A stretch of DNA of 64,000 nt from Mucilaginibacter saanensis (GCF_014200575.1 NZ_JACHBZ010000012.1:95992-159991); one strand, 5' to 3'. Counted from the first letter of the stretch, positions 26,772 through 35,958 are shown. Numbers and translations: made by a program. The notes: generated by a model not told the origin, from the sequence alone.

Positions 26772-26812
26772 GTACTATGTATTGTATAGTACCATGTTTT
26801 GTATTAGCTTTG
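26772..26812 (+). promoter_or_regulatory. Promoter with overlapping inverted repeat, for a small lipoprotein gene
   Basis: TTG at 26782-26784, a 20-base spacer and TAGCTTTG at 26805-26812 match the Bacteroidota -33/-7 consensus. A 7-bp inverted repeat (GTACTAT, 26772-26778; ATAGTAC, 26786-26792) straddles the -33 element, where a bound regulator would block the polymerase. Start codon at 26844. Confidence 0.65.
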
Positions 26813-26843
26813 TGATGATCTCATCAACTTAAATACATACATC

Positions 26844-27209
26844 ATGAAAAAATCATCAATTGTTATTGCCGCTTTATGTTTGGCAACCCTGTTAGCCGCC
26901 TGTGGAAAAATGCAGAGGCACACCACCATTATAGAGAATAATAATGGCTCGAAGGTAAAAATTGAATACCAGGGGCAAACCTATTTTAGTGCCGATGGTA
27001 CGTCAATCGAAAATATTTCGCCCTATGGCTATGTAAAATACAGCCGGAACGATAGGGAGCTGAAAGCAGAAAGTGACAGCCATGTCCACATTACCTATGA
27101 ATTTAATGACGGCGACAAACAAACCGTACTTACTGCCGCCGATAAAGATTTTGTGGCGCAGGCCGTGAGGGATATGATTAAGCATGGTCATAACACCAGC
27201 GGGCGGTAA
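26844..27209 (+). CDS. Small lipoprotein of unknown function
   Basis: A 121-residue protein with a lipoprotein signal peptide ending in LLAAC at about residue 20. The mature part is beta-rich (TTIIENNNGSKVKIEYQGQTYFSADG) with charged, His-containing stretches (SDSHVHITYEFNDGDKQ). No family is recognised. A well-formed promoter with an overlapping palindrome suggests tight control by an unidentified regulator. Confidence 0.75.
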   Translation: MKKSSIVIAALCLATLLAACGKMQRHTTIIENNNGSKVKIEYQGQTYFSADGTSIENISPYGYVKYSRNDRELKAESDSHVHITYEFNDGDKQTVLTAADKDFVAQAVRDMIKHGHNTSGR

Positions 27210-27303
27210 GGCCGGGACAAATCAGGATGGCTGGCTGCATGCTTTTTGCAGGCATTTAAAACACTTGAATATTTAATTGGTTATGCTGTTAAAATACATC
27301 AAT

Positions 27304-27684
27304 ATGAAATTTTATAGCCGGATATTATGCTTTTCTGTAGTATATCTGTTAAATTACGGTTTAGTTAGCGCACAATCAGTACCAATGAAAACTCCCAAAG
27401 GCACCGACCAAACCCTGCAAGTAAGCCGTAAAAAGATTGACTCCCTTGATAAGGCATTGATAGCACTGCTTGGCGAGCGGGAACGTGTTGTAAAGGGTAT
27501 TGGCATATATAAAGCCCAGAACAATATCCCCGCGCTGCAGACCGACAGGTTTAAACAGGTGGTTGAAAAGAGCATCGAAGCCGGAAAAAAGGAGGGCCTT
27601 TCAGAAACCTTTATAACCGAACTGATGAACGCCATACATAAAGAAAGCCTCCGCATTGAGGAAGAAATTAAGGCCCAAAAGTAA
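27304..27684 (+). CDS. Exported chorismate mutase (AroQ type)
   Basis: About 126 residues from ATG 27304; the nine residues upstream of it in the open frame are not needed. The signal peptide ends in YGLVSAQS. The mature domain is a short all-helical chorismate mutase: SRKKIDSLDKALIALLGERERVVKGIGIYKAQ, where Arg, Lys and Glu residues of the AroQ active site would lie, then PALQTDRFKQVVEKSIEAGKKEGLSETFITELMNAIHKESLRIEEE. AroQ converts chorismate to prephenate, normally in the cytoplasm. An export signal is unusual and recalls the secreted enzymes of some pathogens. No other aromatic amino acid gene is nearby. Confidence 0.8.
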   Translation: MKFYSRILCFSVVYLLNYGLVSAQSVPMKTPKGTDQTLQVSRKKIDSLDKALIALLGERERVVKGIGIYKAQNNIPALQTDRFKQVVEKSIEAGKKEGLSETFITELMNAIHKESLRIEEEIKAQK

Positions 27685-27859
27685 TTGGGGTACACTTTTA
27701 TTCATTTGTAGTTAAGCGCATCAAAAATTTAACCACCTTAATTTTATAATCTACACAATGTATTGATTATGAGCTTTTTTTGAAGGCTTTATCTTCGGGG
27801 TTAAACCGTATCAATTGTGTAATAAGTTATTATAAATCAATTATTTATATAGATAATGC

Positions 27860-27891
27860 TTGCTTTATTGTAATTAACTTTGATAAATTTG
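27860..27891 (+). promoter_or_regulatory. Promoter of the GH30 gene
   Basis: TTG at 27860-27862, a 21-base spacer and TAAATTTG at 27884-27891 fit the Bacteroidota consensus. The predicted leader before ATG 27951 is about 50 bases. A second -7-like TAACTTTG at 27875 lacks a partner -33 element. Confidence 0.55.
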
Positions 27892-27950
27892 GATTGCCGG
27901 TAATGCTAAATTTAGCAATGTTCAATCCCGGTTTCTATTTACAATAAATC

Positions 27951-29411
27951 ATGAAGAAAGAATTTTTAATTGCCTGCGTTATTGCAGGTGGCTTAGTAAA
28001 GGCTGGTATTGTAAACGCCCAAAGTGCAGCACCGTTTTCTGTCAATAATAAAACGGTTAAGGTAATTGTTTCTGAAAAAGAAGCAGGGTATAAGTTTACC
28101 ACAACCGAAACCCTGCAGTTTACGGATAGCCCCCAACCGGGCGAAACCGATGTTTCGGTTTTTGTTGATCCGTCAAAAACATTCCAAACCATGTTGGGTA
28201 TTGGCGGCGCATTAACAGATGCCTCTGCCGAAACTTTTTACAAGCTGCCAAAAGATAAACAAAAGGAATTTTTAACCGCTTATTATGATAAGGAAAAGGG
28301 CATAGGCTATAGCATGGCCCGTACCAACATCCAGAGCTGTGATTTTTCAAGCTCAAGCTATAGCTATATCAAAGAGGGGGATGCTGCCCTGAAAACCTTT
28401 GATATCAGCCATGATAAAACTTATCGTATACCCTTTATAAAGGCAGCTATGGCTGCTGCGGGCGGCAAATTAACCCTGTTTGTTTCGCCATGGAGCCCAC
28501 CGGCTTTTATGAAGGACAATAACGATGTATTACACGGCGGCAGCCTTAAGCCGGAGTTTGACCAAAGCTGGGCCAATTTTTTTGTGAAGTTTATAAAAGC
28601 TTATGAAAAAGAAGGCATCCCGGTGTGGGGGCTTTCCGTACAGAACGAGCCAATGGCCAAGCAAACCTGGGAGTCATGTAAATTTACTGCCGAAGAGGAG
28701 CGCGATTTTGTAAAGAACTTTTTAGGGCCAACATTACATAAACAAGGTCTGGCCGATAAAAAACTGATCATTTGGGATCATAACCGCGATTTGCTTTACC
28801 AACGCGCCAGCACTGTGCTTGAAGACCCCGAGGCTGCAAAATATGTTTGGGGTATTGGTTTCCACTGGTACGAAACCTGGACAGGTGCCGGTCAGCAGTT
28901 TGAAAGTACCAGGCGCGTACATGAATCGTTCCCTGATAAAAACCTGATATTTACCGAAGGCTGTATCGAAAAATTTGATTTTGCCAAGATCAATGACTGG
29001 GATCTGGGCGAGCGTTACGGCTTATCAATGATCAACGATTTTAATGCAGGTACCGTTGCCTGGACAGACTGGAACGTTTTGCTTGATGAAAAAGGCGGCC
29101 CCAACCATGTTGGCAATTTCTGCTTTGCACCCATACATGCCGATACTAAAACCGGCAATTTGATTTATACCAGCTCTTATTATTACCTGGGTCATTTCTC
29201 AAAATTCATTAATCCCGGTGCTAAACGCATCAGTGCAGTAGCCAGCCGCGATAAGCTGTTAACTACCGCTTACATCAATCCGGATGGTAAGCTTGCCGTT
29301 GTGGTAATGAATAAAACCGACGAGAAAATTGACTACAGCTTATGGATCAAAGGCAAGGCTGCCAAAACAACCAGCCTGCCGCATTCTATCGCTACGTTAA
29401 TTGTAGAGTAA
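27951..29411 (+). CDS. Exported GH30 family glycoside hydrolase (glucosylceramidase-like)
   Basis: A 486-residue protein with a signal peptide (ends GIVNAQ). Family GH30 motifs are clear: GIGGALTDASAETFYKLP, GYSMARTNIQSCDFSS, LFVSPWSPPAFMKDN, the general acid/base in WGLSVQNEP (Glu at about 232), and the nucleophile in LIFTEGC (Glu at about 335), then the C-terminal beta-sandwich. This fits the beta-1,6-glucanase/glucosylceramidase-type subfamilies more than the xylanases. The enzyme is periplasmic or outer-membrane bound. It stands alone 2 kb after the SusCD pair and may process the same substrate. Confidence 0.92.
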   Translation: MKKEFLIACVIAGGLVKAGIVNAQSAAPFSVNNKTVKVIVSEKEAGYKFTTTETLQFTDSPQPGETDVSVFVDPSKTFQTMLGIGGALTDASAETFYKLPKDKQKEFLTAYYDKEKGIGYSMARTNIQSCDFSSSSYSYIKEGDAALKTFDISHDKTYRIPFIKAAMAAAGGKLTLFVSPWSPPAFMKDNNDVLHGGSLKPEFDQSWANFFVKFIKAYEKEGIPVWGLSVQNEPMAKQTWESCKFTAEEERDFVKNFLGPTLHKQGLADKKLIIWDHNRDLLYQRASTVLEDPEAAKYVWGIGFHWYETWTGAGQQFESTRRVHESFPDKNLIFTEGCIEKFDFAKINDWDLGERYGLSMINDFNAGTVAWTDWNVLLDEKGGPNHVGNFCFAPIHADTKTGNLIYTSSYYYLGHFSKFINPGAKRISAVASRDKLLTTAYINPDGKLAVVVMNKTDEKIDYSLWIKGKAAKTTSLPHSIATLIVE

Positions 29412-29464
29412 CGCGCTTTTTTTATATTAATCAACTATATTTCTCACTCTGATTTTGTGGTGGA

Positions 29465-30344
29465 TCATTTATGATTCACCACAATCATTACCGGGAAATG
29501 ATCTGACGGAAGCTTCGCCTCATATTTTTGGCTTCCCTTGGCTATCGCCCGGTAGCTGTCAGTTAGTATCCCATATCTTTTTACGGTAAAGTCACGGGTC
29601 ACAAAAATATGATCAATCCTTCCGGTTGATTTATTGTTCGCGTTAAAATCATTAAAAGTGCCATTCTCTGCATATTTTACCGGCGATAGCTCGTAAGCAT
29701 CCTTTAAAGTGCCCGAGGTATTAATCACCGCATAACTGTCAGATGTTTGATCAACATTAAAATCGCCCGAAAATATAACCGGGGCCTTACCGGCAATGGC
29801 ATTAATTTTGGTTAATACCAGTTTGGCGCTTTCCCGGCGGGCAACAACGCCAATATGATCCATGTGCAGGTTAAAATAATAAAATTTGTAGCCTGTTTTT
29901 ATCTCTTCAAATGATCCCCATGAGCATATCCGCGGTAAAACGGCATCCCAGCCCTTGTTAGGCTTATCAGTGATGGTTGACAGCCAGAAATCGCCGTGAG
30001 CCAATAACCTGAATTTGCTGGTCTTGTAAAAAATAGCAGAAAACTCACCGGCAGTTTTACCGTCATCGCGGCCTATGCCTGTATAAGCGTAGGCAGGCAT
30101 AGTGGCCTTAAGGTCCTGTAACTGATGGATAAGGCACTCCTGTGTGCCAAATATATCAAAGTCATGAAACTGTTATCAGCTTTGCAATAACCGGCAGGCG
30201 TTGTTTCCAGCCATTGCCGCGTAGTGAATCGTCATTACTGGCGTTATCATTACGCATGTTGTAGGTAGCTACCGTAAATTGTTGTGCAAAACTTGCTGTA
30301 CAACAAACAATAGCGAAGGTTAAAAGTAGCAGGGTCTTTTTCAT
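29465..30344 (-). pseudogene. Endonuclease/exonuclease/phosphatase family protein, frameshifted
   Basis: The N-terminus (signal peptide MKKTLLLLTFAIVCCTASFAQ, then FTVATYNMRNDN with the catalytic Asn) runs from 30344 and stops at 30162. The rest continues in another frame from about 30170: QFHDFDIFGTQE (catalytic Glu) through HGDFWLS, FNLHMDHIG, SGDFNVDQ, GRIDHIF and SDHFPV to 29465. One extra A in the run ATAACAG near 30172 explains the break; removing it gives a complete enzyme of about 292 residues with every catalytic motif. It may be a recent pseudogene, a sequencing error or a slip site. The intact form would be an exported DNase/phosphodiesterase-like hydrolase. Confidence 0.85.
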
Positions 30345-30462
30345 ATATGTTTTTATTGCAGATGTTAACAGCAAAAATAACACCTGATTATTAATCAGCG
30401 GTTAATTAAGCCATTAATCAGGTAGATAATTAGTAACAATGTCAGTGGGTTTATATCCCGGT

Positions 30463-31287
30463 TTATCCAAAAACAACCGTTTTGTTTTTGTAAACAAGCA
30501 CCCTGTCTTCAAATACCAGTTTAAGGGCATTGGCCAGCACGGCGGTTTCAATTTCCTGACCGGCCTTTACCATGGTGGCGGCAGTAAAAGAATGATTTAC
30601 CGGGATAATCTGCTGCGCTATGATCGGCCCTTCGTCCAATTCGTTTGATACAAAATGAGCGGTGGCACCTATCAGTTTAACACCGCGTTCAAAAGCCTTT
30701 TTATAGGGGTTGGCGCCAATAAATGCCGGTAAAAAGGAGTGGTGTATGTTAATGATGCGCATGGGAAACTTTTCAACAAAGGCGGGCGATAATATGCGCA
30801 TAAACTTGGCCAGTACAATATAATCGGGCTCGTATTGATTAATAACATCAATCATGTTTTGTTCTAACTGTGCCTTGCTCATTTCCTGGTGCGACAGGTG
30901 GTAAAAAGGCATATCAAAGCGCTCGCAAATATTTTTAAGCGTATCATGGTTGCCAATTACACACTGCACGGTGGCGCCAAGCGTATTAAAGAAATTCCTG
31001 ATCAGTATATCTGCCAGGCAGTGGTACTCCTTGGTAACCATCACCACCACTTTTTTATGCGGAATTGGGTTTACCGATATCATGGCCCCCGCGGGTAGTA
31101 CTGTTCTTAATGTTTTTTCAAGTTCGCTGCCGTCACCATCCTCAACTTCCAGGCGCATAAAAAAAATATCCTCAGGTTTGTCAACATGCTCACGCATCGA
31201 AACTATATTGAGTTGGTGCTGGGCTAATATGGCCGATATGGAGGCAACCAAACCAACCTGGTCTTTACATTGAATAACAATAATCAT
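30463..31287 (-). CDS. purU: Formyltetrahydrofolate deformylase
   Basis: 274 residues: an N-terminal ACT domain (IIVIQCKDQVGLVASISAILAQ) and a formyltransferase-type catalytic domain with INIHHSFLPAFIGANPY, GATAHFVSNELDEGPIIAQ and catalytic Asn/His/Asp positions intact. PurU releases formate from 10-formyltetrahydrofolate, supplying formate to the second purine transformylase and balancing one-carbon units. Cytoplasmic, monocistronic. The length and motifs match the family throughout. Confidence 0.95.
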   Translation of the reverse strand: MIIVIQCKDQVGLVASISAILAQHQLNIVSMREHVDKPEDIFFMRLEVEDGDGSELEKTLRTVLPAGAMISVNPIPHKKVVVMVTKEYHCLADILIRNFFNTLGATVQCVIGNHDTLKNICERFDMPFYHLSHQEMSKAQLEQNMIDVINQYEPDYIVLAKFMRILSPAFVEKFPMRIINIHHSFLPAFIGANPYKKAFERGVKLIGATAHFVSNELDEGPIIAQQIIPVNHSFTAATMVKAGQEIETAVLANALKLVFEDRVLVYKNKTVVFG

Positions 31288-31427
31288 GGTTTAATGATAC
31301 AAAGAATTTTGGTGTAATTTACTAACAGGCATTATTTATACCAATAATTGTATGTTTTGAAAATAGCTGCTGTGCGTTGTATCAAAGCGCTAATTACCTG
31401 CGTAATGTGTTATGTAAACCAGTTAAT

Positions 31428-31838
31428 ATGAAATATTGCCTGTTGCTGTTGGCCCTGGTGGCTTTTTGTAGTACAAGCTCCTGTAATAAAGGCAAGGGCG
31501 AGTTATCACCCTCAACAGCCGTAATTGGCAAATGGCGTTGGATAAAGTCAGTAGGCGGCATAGCAGGCCTCACCATAACTCCCCAAACTGCGGGCTATAA
31601 TTTAACCCAGGAATTTAGGGCCGACAGCACCTTTAGCATATTAAATAACGCTTCTCCGGCTGGCCACGGAAAGTACTCCATCATCAAAAATTATAAATAT
31701 ACCGATCAGCAAACCATTAATGTATTAAAGCTTAATGACGGCCCCGGTGCGTGGTTACAGATCAGGAACGATACCCTGTTTGTTACCGATATATTTATAA
31801 GTGACGGTTTTAACAGCAGCTACGTGAGGGTAAACTAA
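31428..31838 (+). CDS. Lipocalin-like small lipoprotein
   Basis: About 136 residues from ATG 31428; signal peptide with lipobox ending TSSC (about residue 19). The mature part resembles the lipocalin-like/META-type domains common in Bacteroidota (VIGKWRWIKSVGGIAG, LTQEFRADSTFSI, HGKYSIIKNYKYT, LFVTDIFISDGFNSSYVRV). Role unknown, perhaps surface or periplasmic ligand binding. Its stop overlaps the convergent cupin gene by 4 bases. Confidence 0.7.
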   Translation: MKYCLLLLALVAFCSTSSCNKGKGELSPSTAVIGKWRWIKSVGGIAGLTITPQTAGYNLTQEFRADSTFSILNNASPAGHGKYSIIKNYKYTDQQTINVLKLNDGPGAWLQIRNDTLFVTDIFISDGFNSSYVRVN

Positions 31839-32203
31839 GCGCCGGTTTCATCCGGGATAAAGTTGATCTGGTTTTCCTGGTCAAAGGCAACATACACGCG
31901 CTTCCATGGCTCATCATCAATCAAATGCCATTTATGGGCAGTGCCGGTTGTGTCGGTAGCAATCAATATTTCGCCGGGTTTTAAGATGAAGGTTTCGCCG
32001 GTGCGGGTTTCAAACTGTAGCGTACCCGACAGGGTGATCACGTATTGCTCGGTAGGGGCGTTATGCCAGTCGTAAAATGAATGTGGCGGCGACTCCTGGA
32101 ACCTGATGGATATAGCCTGGTTAAACTGCCCCTCGGCAACGGTACCGGTTTTTACGTGCGAATTACCATCGGCACCTGTATATAGTTTATATGCTTTTAT
32201 CAT
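31835..32203 (-). CDS. Cupin-domain protein
   Basis: A 122-residue single cupin. The SFYDWHNAPTEQYVITLSGTLQFETRTGE strand pair gives motif 1 with His/Glu ligands, and motif 2 lies around ILKPGEILIATDTTGTAHKWHLIDDE. No signal peptide. Such proteins are often sugar isomerase-like or unknown metal-binding enzymes. It is transcribed alone, converging on the lipocalin-like gene. Confidence 0.8.
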   Translation of the reverse strand: MIKAYKLYTGADGNSHVKTGTVAEGQFNQAISIRFQESPPHSFYDWHNAPTEQYVITLSGTLQFETRTGETFILKPGEILIATDTTGTAHKWHLIDDEPWKRVYVAFDQENQINFIPDETGA

Positions 32204-32409
32204 GTTTTTAGCGCCGTTAAGCGGTGGCAGCTAAGCTAACATATTTTAATAATTTAGGGGTAGGCCTTGTATAACGGTATTGTAAACTAATTTTAATAAA
32301 GGGCTTATGATAGGTTGTATCAGTATGTATTATACTCCTAAAACCCTATTAAAGGATATGCGTCAATGGCGTGTTAAAACTAACCGGCGTTTAATTGGTT
32401 CATTTAACT

Positions 32410-32907
32410 ATGAGTTCAACTGCATCAATCAGGAAATTTCAGTTTTTTCCATTTGTTATCAGTTTACTGATCACGCTGTCCATTGGTTTTGTAGCCTCAC
32501 TTTTTACCAGGCCCGAAATTGCCGGCTGGTATAGTACGCTTAAAAAGCCGCCGTTTAATCCGCCGGCCTGGTTATTTGCACCGGTATGGACAGCACTTTA
32601 TATTTTAATAGCCATAGCGGCCTACCTGGTATGGAAACACCGGAGCCGCAAGCCGGTGTATAAAGTTACCCGTGCCATTTACTTTATTCAGCTGTTTTTA
32701 AATTTTTCGTGGTCGATAGTGTTTTTTGGGATGCACCAGGTAGCAGGGGCACTGGTGGTTATTATACTGCTGTGGATAAGTATAGGCTTAAGCATCATGT
32801 GGTTTAATAAGTTTAACAAAACCGCCGGCTGGCTACTGGTGCCTTATTTGCTTTGGGTGAGTTTTGCCGGGGTGTTAAACGCTAGTATATATTTTCTGAA
32901 TAATTAG
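32410..32907 (+). CDS. TspO/MBR family tryptophan-rich sensory protein
   Basis: 165 residues from ATG 32410 (upstream TTG 32395 in frame is less likely). Five transmembrane helices and the TspO signatures: TRPEIAGWYSTLKKPPFNPPAWLFAPVWTALY with conserved Trp/Pro residues, then FIQLFLNFSWSIVFFGMHQ and a final PYLLWVSFAGVLN. TspO binds porphyrins and other hydrophobic ligands and acts in stress or tetrapyrrole handling. Located alone between a cupin and a small membrane protein. Confidence 0.92.
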   Translation: MSSTASIRKFQFFPFVISLLITLSIGFVASLFTRPEIAGWYSTLKKPPFNPPAWLFAPVWTALYILIAIAAYLVWKHRSRKPVYKVTRAIYFIQLFLNFSWSIVFFGMHQVAGALVVIILLWISIGLSIMWFNKFNKTAGWLLVPYLLWVSFAGVLNASIYFLNN

Positions 32908-32970
32908 CCCGGAAAAACACTATTTTTATTGCGTACCTTTTTACAGGTAATTGAACTGGCTTATTACAAA

Positions 32971-33504
32971 ATGAAGAAACTATTACTGTTATTTTGCCTT
33001 TTTATGGCTGCCCATAGCTTTGTTTTTGCTGATGCAATAGCTATTGATCACTTTGTGGTAAAAGAAAATCCGTTTGCGGTTGATGAGGTGGCGGTAGTTG
33101 CCACGGATACCGCCGGGGTGATACAGGAAAACGTGAACGGCGTATTCACCTTTGTGATGAATGGTTTTCAGGAAGAGCTAAGGTTTGAAAAAGGTACCGC
33201 CTTTTACAGGCACAAGCTTGACCGCTCGAGCTTTTTGTACGCCAAACACATGAATGATAGTGGTACGCACTCCATCCTGTATTATATTTATAAGCACGAC
33301 AGTAAACTAAGCCCCATCCACATCAGCTGGATATTGCTGCTGGCCATACCGCTTGGTTTGGTATTGCTGGCCTATATGTTTAAGCGTTTTATCATTATAG
33401 CGATAATCATCTTCTGTATATTCTTGTATTTTAATTACCACAACGGCTTAAGTATCCCCACCTTTTTTGAGAGCATCATTGACGGGTTAAAGGGGATGTT
33501 TTAA
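32971..33504 (+). CDS. Exported membrane protein of unknown function
   Basis: About 177 residues from ATG 32971: signal peptide (ends HSFVFADA), an extracytoplasmic beta-rich domain with DEVAVVATDTAGVIQENVNGVFTFVMNGF and FLYAKHMNDSGTH, then two adjacent transmembrane helices around ISWILLLAIPLGLVLLAYMF and IIIAIIIFCIFLYF, and a short C-terminal tail. I do not recognise a family. It is close to TspO (63 bases) and may be co-transcribed. Confidence 0.7.
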   Translation: MKKLLLLFCLFMAAHSFVFADAIAIDHFVVKENPFAVDEVAVVATDTAGVIQENVNGVFTFVMNGFQEELRFEKGTAFYRHKLDRSSFLYAKHMNDSGTHSILYYIYKHDSKLSPIHISWILLLAIPLGLVLLAYMFKRFIIIAIIIFCIFLYFNYHNGLSIPTFFESIIDGLKGMF

Positions 33505-33574
33505 GGGAGCTGAAAGCAAAATGATTAATATTGGATTTGTTTCGAAAGGGCACCATAGCGATTGTCCCCGGCAG

Positions 33575-33595
33575 ATCCTGAAACAAGTTCAGGAT
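33575..33595. repeat. Dispersed 21-bp palindromic repeat
   Basis: ATCCTGAA-ACAAG-TTCAGGAT, 8-bp arms with a 5-base centre, in the gap between two convergent genes. Related copies lie at 57716-57736 and 63842-63861 in the opposite orientation. Confidence 0.75.
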
Positions 33596-33612
33596 GACGC
33601 GGTAGGGGGGCT

Positions 33613-35958
33613 TTAAAAAGGTAGCCCGATACCAAAGTTGAGCTGCATAAAGTTATAGCTTTCGCCATTGGCATCAAAGTAGGCCTTTTTAAATGAGCCG
33701 GAGTTAAACAATTCGCTGGCATGTTTAATGAGCACCCATTGGTCTGATCCGTTAAACTGGGGGTCTTTAAATTTAAATGCCGCATCAAGCCTGAAAACAA
33801 AGAAACTAAGATCAAACCGCAACCCCGTACCAATACCCATAGCGGTTGACTGTAACAGATTATCAAACCTGAACTCGCCGTTAGGGTTTTCGGGCTTTTT
33901 GCCTAAGCGCCATACGTTACCGGCATCAATAAATACGGCTCCTTTGAGCTTAGCCCCAAAAAAGTTATCGGCCAGTTTATACCGGTACTCGGCATTGGCA
34001 ATTATTTTAATTTCGCCAAACTGGTCAAGGTATTTTAAACGGGTACGGTTGGTGGTATCGGTACCGTAATAGGTGCCACGGTTAAACTGGCCCGGGCCTA
34101 ATGTGCGGGGCAGCCAGGCCCTGATATCATTAGCGCCGCCGGTATAAAAGTTTTTCTCAAATATTAATTCATTACTGTTGCCGTAAGGAACCCCAATGCC
34201 CGGGTTGAAGCGGAATACAAATTGCCGTTCGCCGCCAAGGCTGCGGTAAATGCGCAGGTCGAGCTCAGTTTTGGTATATTGAGAAAAGGTATATCCAAAA
34301 ATCTTACGCTCGCCCAGGGAATCCCTTGATGTGTTAAGGGTGTTGCTTAAAAGGCTCAAAAAGTTACCGCCAACATCTAAGCTACCCCTAAAATAGGTAA
34401 AGTTTGTATAGGAGTTTAGCTCAACGGCATTATACTGAAAGGTGTATTGGCTACCGGTGGTAAAAGTGGTGCGCCCAATGAGTTTTACGTAGGCCAGCCT
34501 GTTTTGCTGTAGTAAAATTACTTTGGCGGCAGGGTCAATTACACCTCTTGAAAATTCAATATCAATAGGGGTAATGGTATGTTGCTTGCGGCCTGTTTCA
34601 AAAAAGTCATAACTGATGGAGTTGATAAAGCTTTCGCGCTTTACCAGGTCCTTCTGAAAAAACAGGGAGTAGTTACTGGAGAATGTGGTGTGCGGAATGC
34701 CGTATTTACCAAGCAAGGGGAACGAGAACGGCGTTAAAATACGCGGGTAAATAAGATTGACCCCACCCCGGAGCTCCTGATTTTGTATGGTTTGGCCGTT
34801 ATCAAACAAAATACTCCAGTTAAATTTTACCTGTAGTATGGCTGCCTGTTTAAATACATTCCTATCGGTAAAGGTATTGCCTATGTTGTAGCCATAACGC
34901 CCCCCGCTAAACAGGACCTCCCCTTCAACCCGGTCCGACATTTTTTTGAGCGGCACAATATCTATCTGCGTATTTAAGCGGTGGGTACTGTCGGGCAGTT
35001 TCTCGTAAGTAGGGTTGGGCACATTACGGAACACATTTAACTCCGAAAGGCGCGTAGTAGTGAGCGTTTGTTTATCAATATCGTATAGCTGCCCTTTTTT
35101 CTGAAAGGTATAATCAATCACGGTTCGCGGTTTAAAGCGCCCCGAAAAATCCACAAACCTGAATTGCGAGTCAACCTGGATGGTATCAGCTTTACCAGTG
35201 GTGCGCCCGTTACTTTTTGAAACGGTAATGAGCGTATTGTTAATGGTATAAACGGAATGTTCCTTTTTGCCGGGAGGGTTATCAATGATCATTTTAATAT
35301 CAACCACGCTATTGTTAAAGGTGGAGTCGTAATTAAAATTGATGTATTGCCTGTAAAAGTCATAGTAACCGTTGCGTTTCATGAGCAGGTAAAGCTCATC
35401 GCGGTCATGGGCCAAACTATCGGTATCAAAGCGGCCGCCGGGCTGTATGTGCGAAATACTGTTGCGGTTTTTGTAAAACAGGTTCCTGATGTTTTTATCG
35501 GCAATGCTATCTTCCACCTTGCGTATGCGGAACATAGGGCCTTGCTGGGCGGTAAAAATCAGTTCGGCCTTTTGTTTTTTAACAACGATACTGTCGGTTA
35601 CTTTAGCTTTAAGGTACCCGCGGTTTTGAATATACTTTTCTATCTGAAAACGTGAATACTCCACCAGTGTACTGTCCAGAATGGATGGCGACTCCCCAAT
35701 ATTCTTTTTACCTTTTTTACTAAAAAGATAATAAAACTGCAGGTTAAGCCAGTTATTGGGCTGCTGTTCCTTATCTACGTAGTTTACAGCGGCTTCGGAA
35801 AATTGCTCATCAACCCCCTTAATGGTAATTTTGCGCACTAGGGCCTGGTTTTTGTTAATACCACGGGTAATACTACAACCCGACCCTATAATGAAGAGCA
35901 AAATACTTAATATTGTAAGGCGGTAAACAGCAGGTATACTATATGCTTTCAAAATCAC
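33613..35958 (-). CDS. tamL: BamA/TamA-family outer membrane lipoprotein (TamL-like)
   Basis: A 781-residue protein starting at GTG 35958 or TTG 35952; no ATG is available. A lipoprotein signal (FIIGSGC, about residue 28) is followed by POTRA-like modules (LVRKITIKGVDEQF, YIQNRGYLKAKVTDSIV, YDIDKQTLTTTRL) and a C-terminal 16-strand barrel of the surface-antigen type with GGANDIRAWLPRTLGPG and AVFIDAGNVW. In Bacteroidota such lipidated BamA/TamA homologues (TamL) work with TamB in outer membrane assembly; no tamB is seen here. The start codon lies inside the divergent methyltransferase gene, giving a 16-base overlap of the two 5' ends. Confidence 0.82.
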   Translation of the reverse strand: MILKAYSIPAVYRLTILSILLFIIGSGCSITRGINKNQALVRKITIKGVDEQFSEAAVNYVDKEQQPNNWLNLQFYYLFSKKGKKNIGESPSILDSTLVEYSRFQIEKYIQNRGYLKAKVTDSIVVKKQKAELIFTAQQGPMFRIRKVEDSIADKNIRNLFYKNRNSISHIQPGGRFDTDSLAHDRDELYLLMKRNGYYDFYRQYINFNYDSTFNNSVVDIKMIIDNPPGKKEHSVYTINNTLITVSKSNGRTTGKADTIQVDSQFRFVDFSGRFKPRTVIDYTFQKKGQLYDIDKQTLTTTRLSELNVFRNVPNPTYEKLPDSTHRLNTQIDIVPLKKMSDRVEGEVLFSGGRYGYNIGNTFTDRNVFKQAAILQVKFNWSILFDNGQTIQNQELRGGVNLIYPRILTPFSFPLLGKYGIPHTTFSSNYSLFFQKDLVKRESFINSISYDFFETGRKQHTITPIDIEFSRGVIDPAAKVILLQQNRLAYVKLIGRTTFTTGSQYTFQYNAVELNSYTNFTYFRGSLDVGGNFLSLLSNTLNTSRDSLGERKIFGYTFSQYTKTELDLRIYRSLGGERQFVFRFNPGIGVPYGNSNELIFEKNFYTGGANDIRAWLPRTLGPGQFNRGTYYGTDTTNRTRLKYLDQFGEIKIIANAEYRYKLADNFFGAKLKGAVFIDAGNVWRLGKKPENPNGEFRFDNLLQSTAMGIGTGLRFDLSFFVFRLDAAFKFKDPQFNGSDQWVLIKHASELFNSGSFKKAYFDANGESYNFMQLNFGIGLPF

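Noticed and set aside
27875..27882. TAACTTTG as the main -7 element of the GH30 gene
   Set aside because: No TTG lies 19-21 bases upstream; the TAAATTTG at 27884 has the proper partner.
32307..32534. 75-codon ORF overlapping the TspO gene start
   Set aside because: It runs out of frame through the well-conserved TspO coding sequence and has no features of its own.
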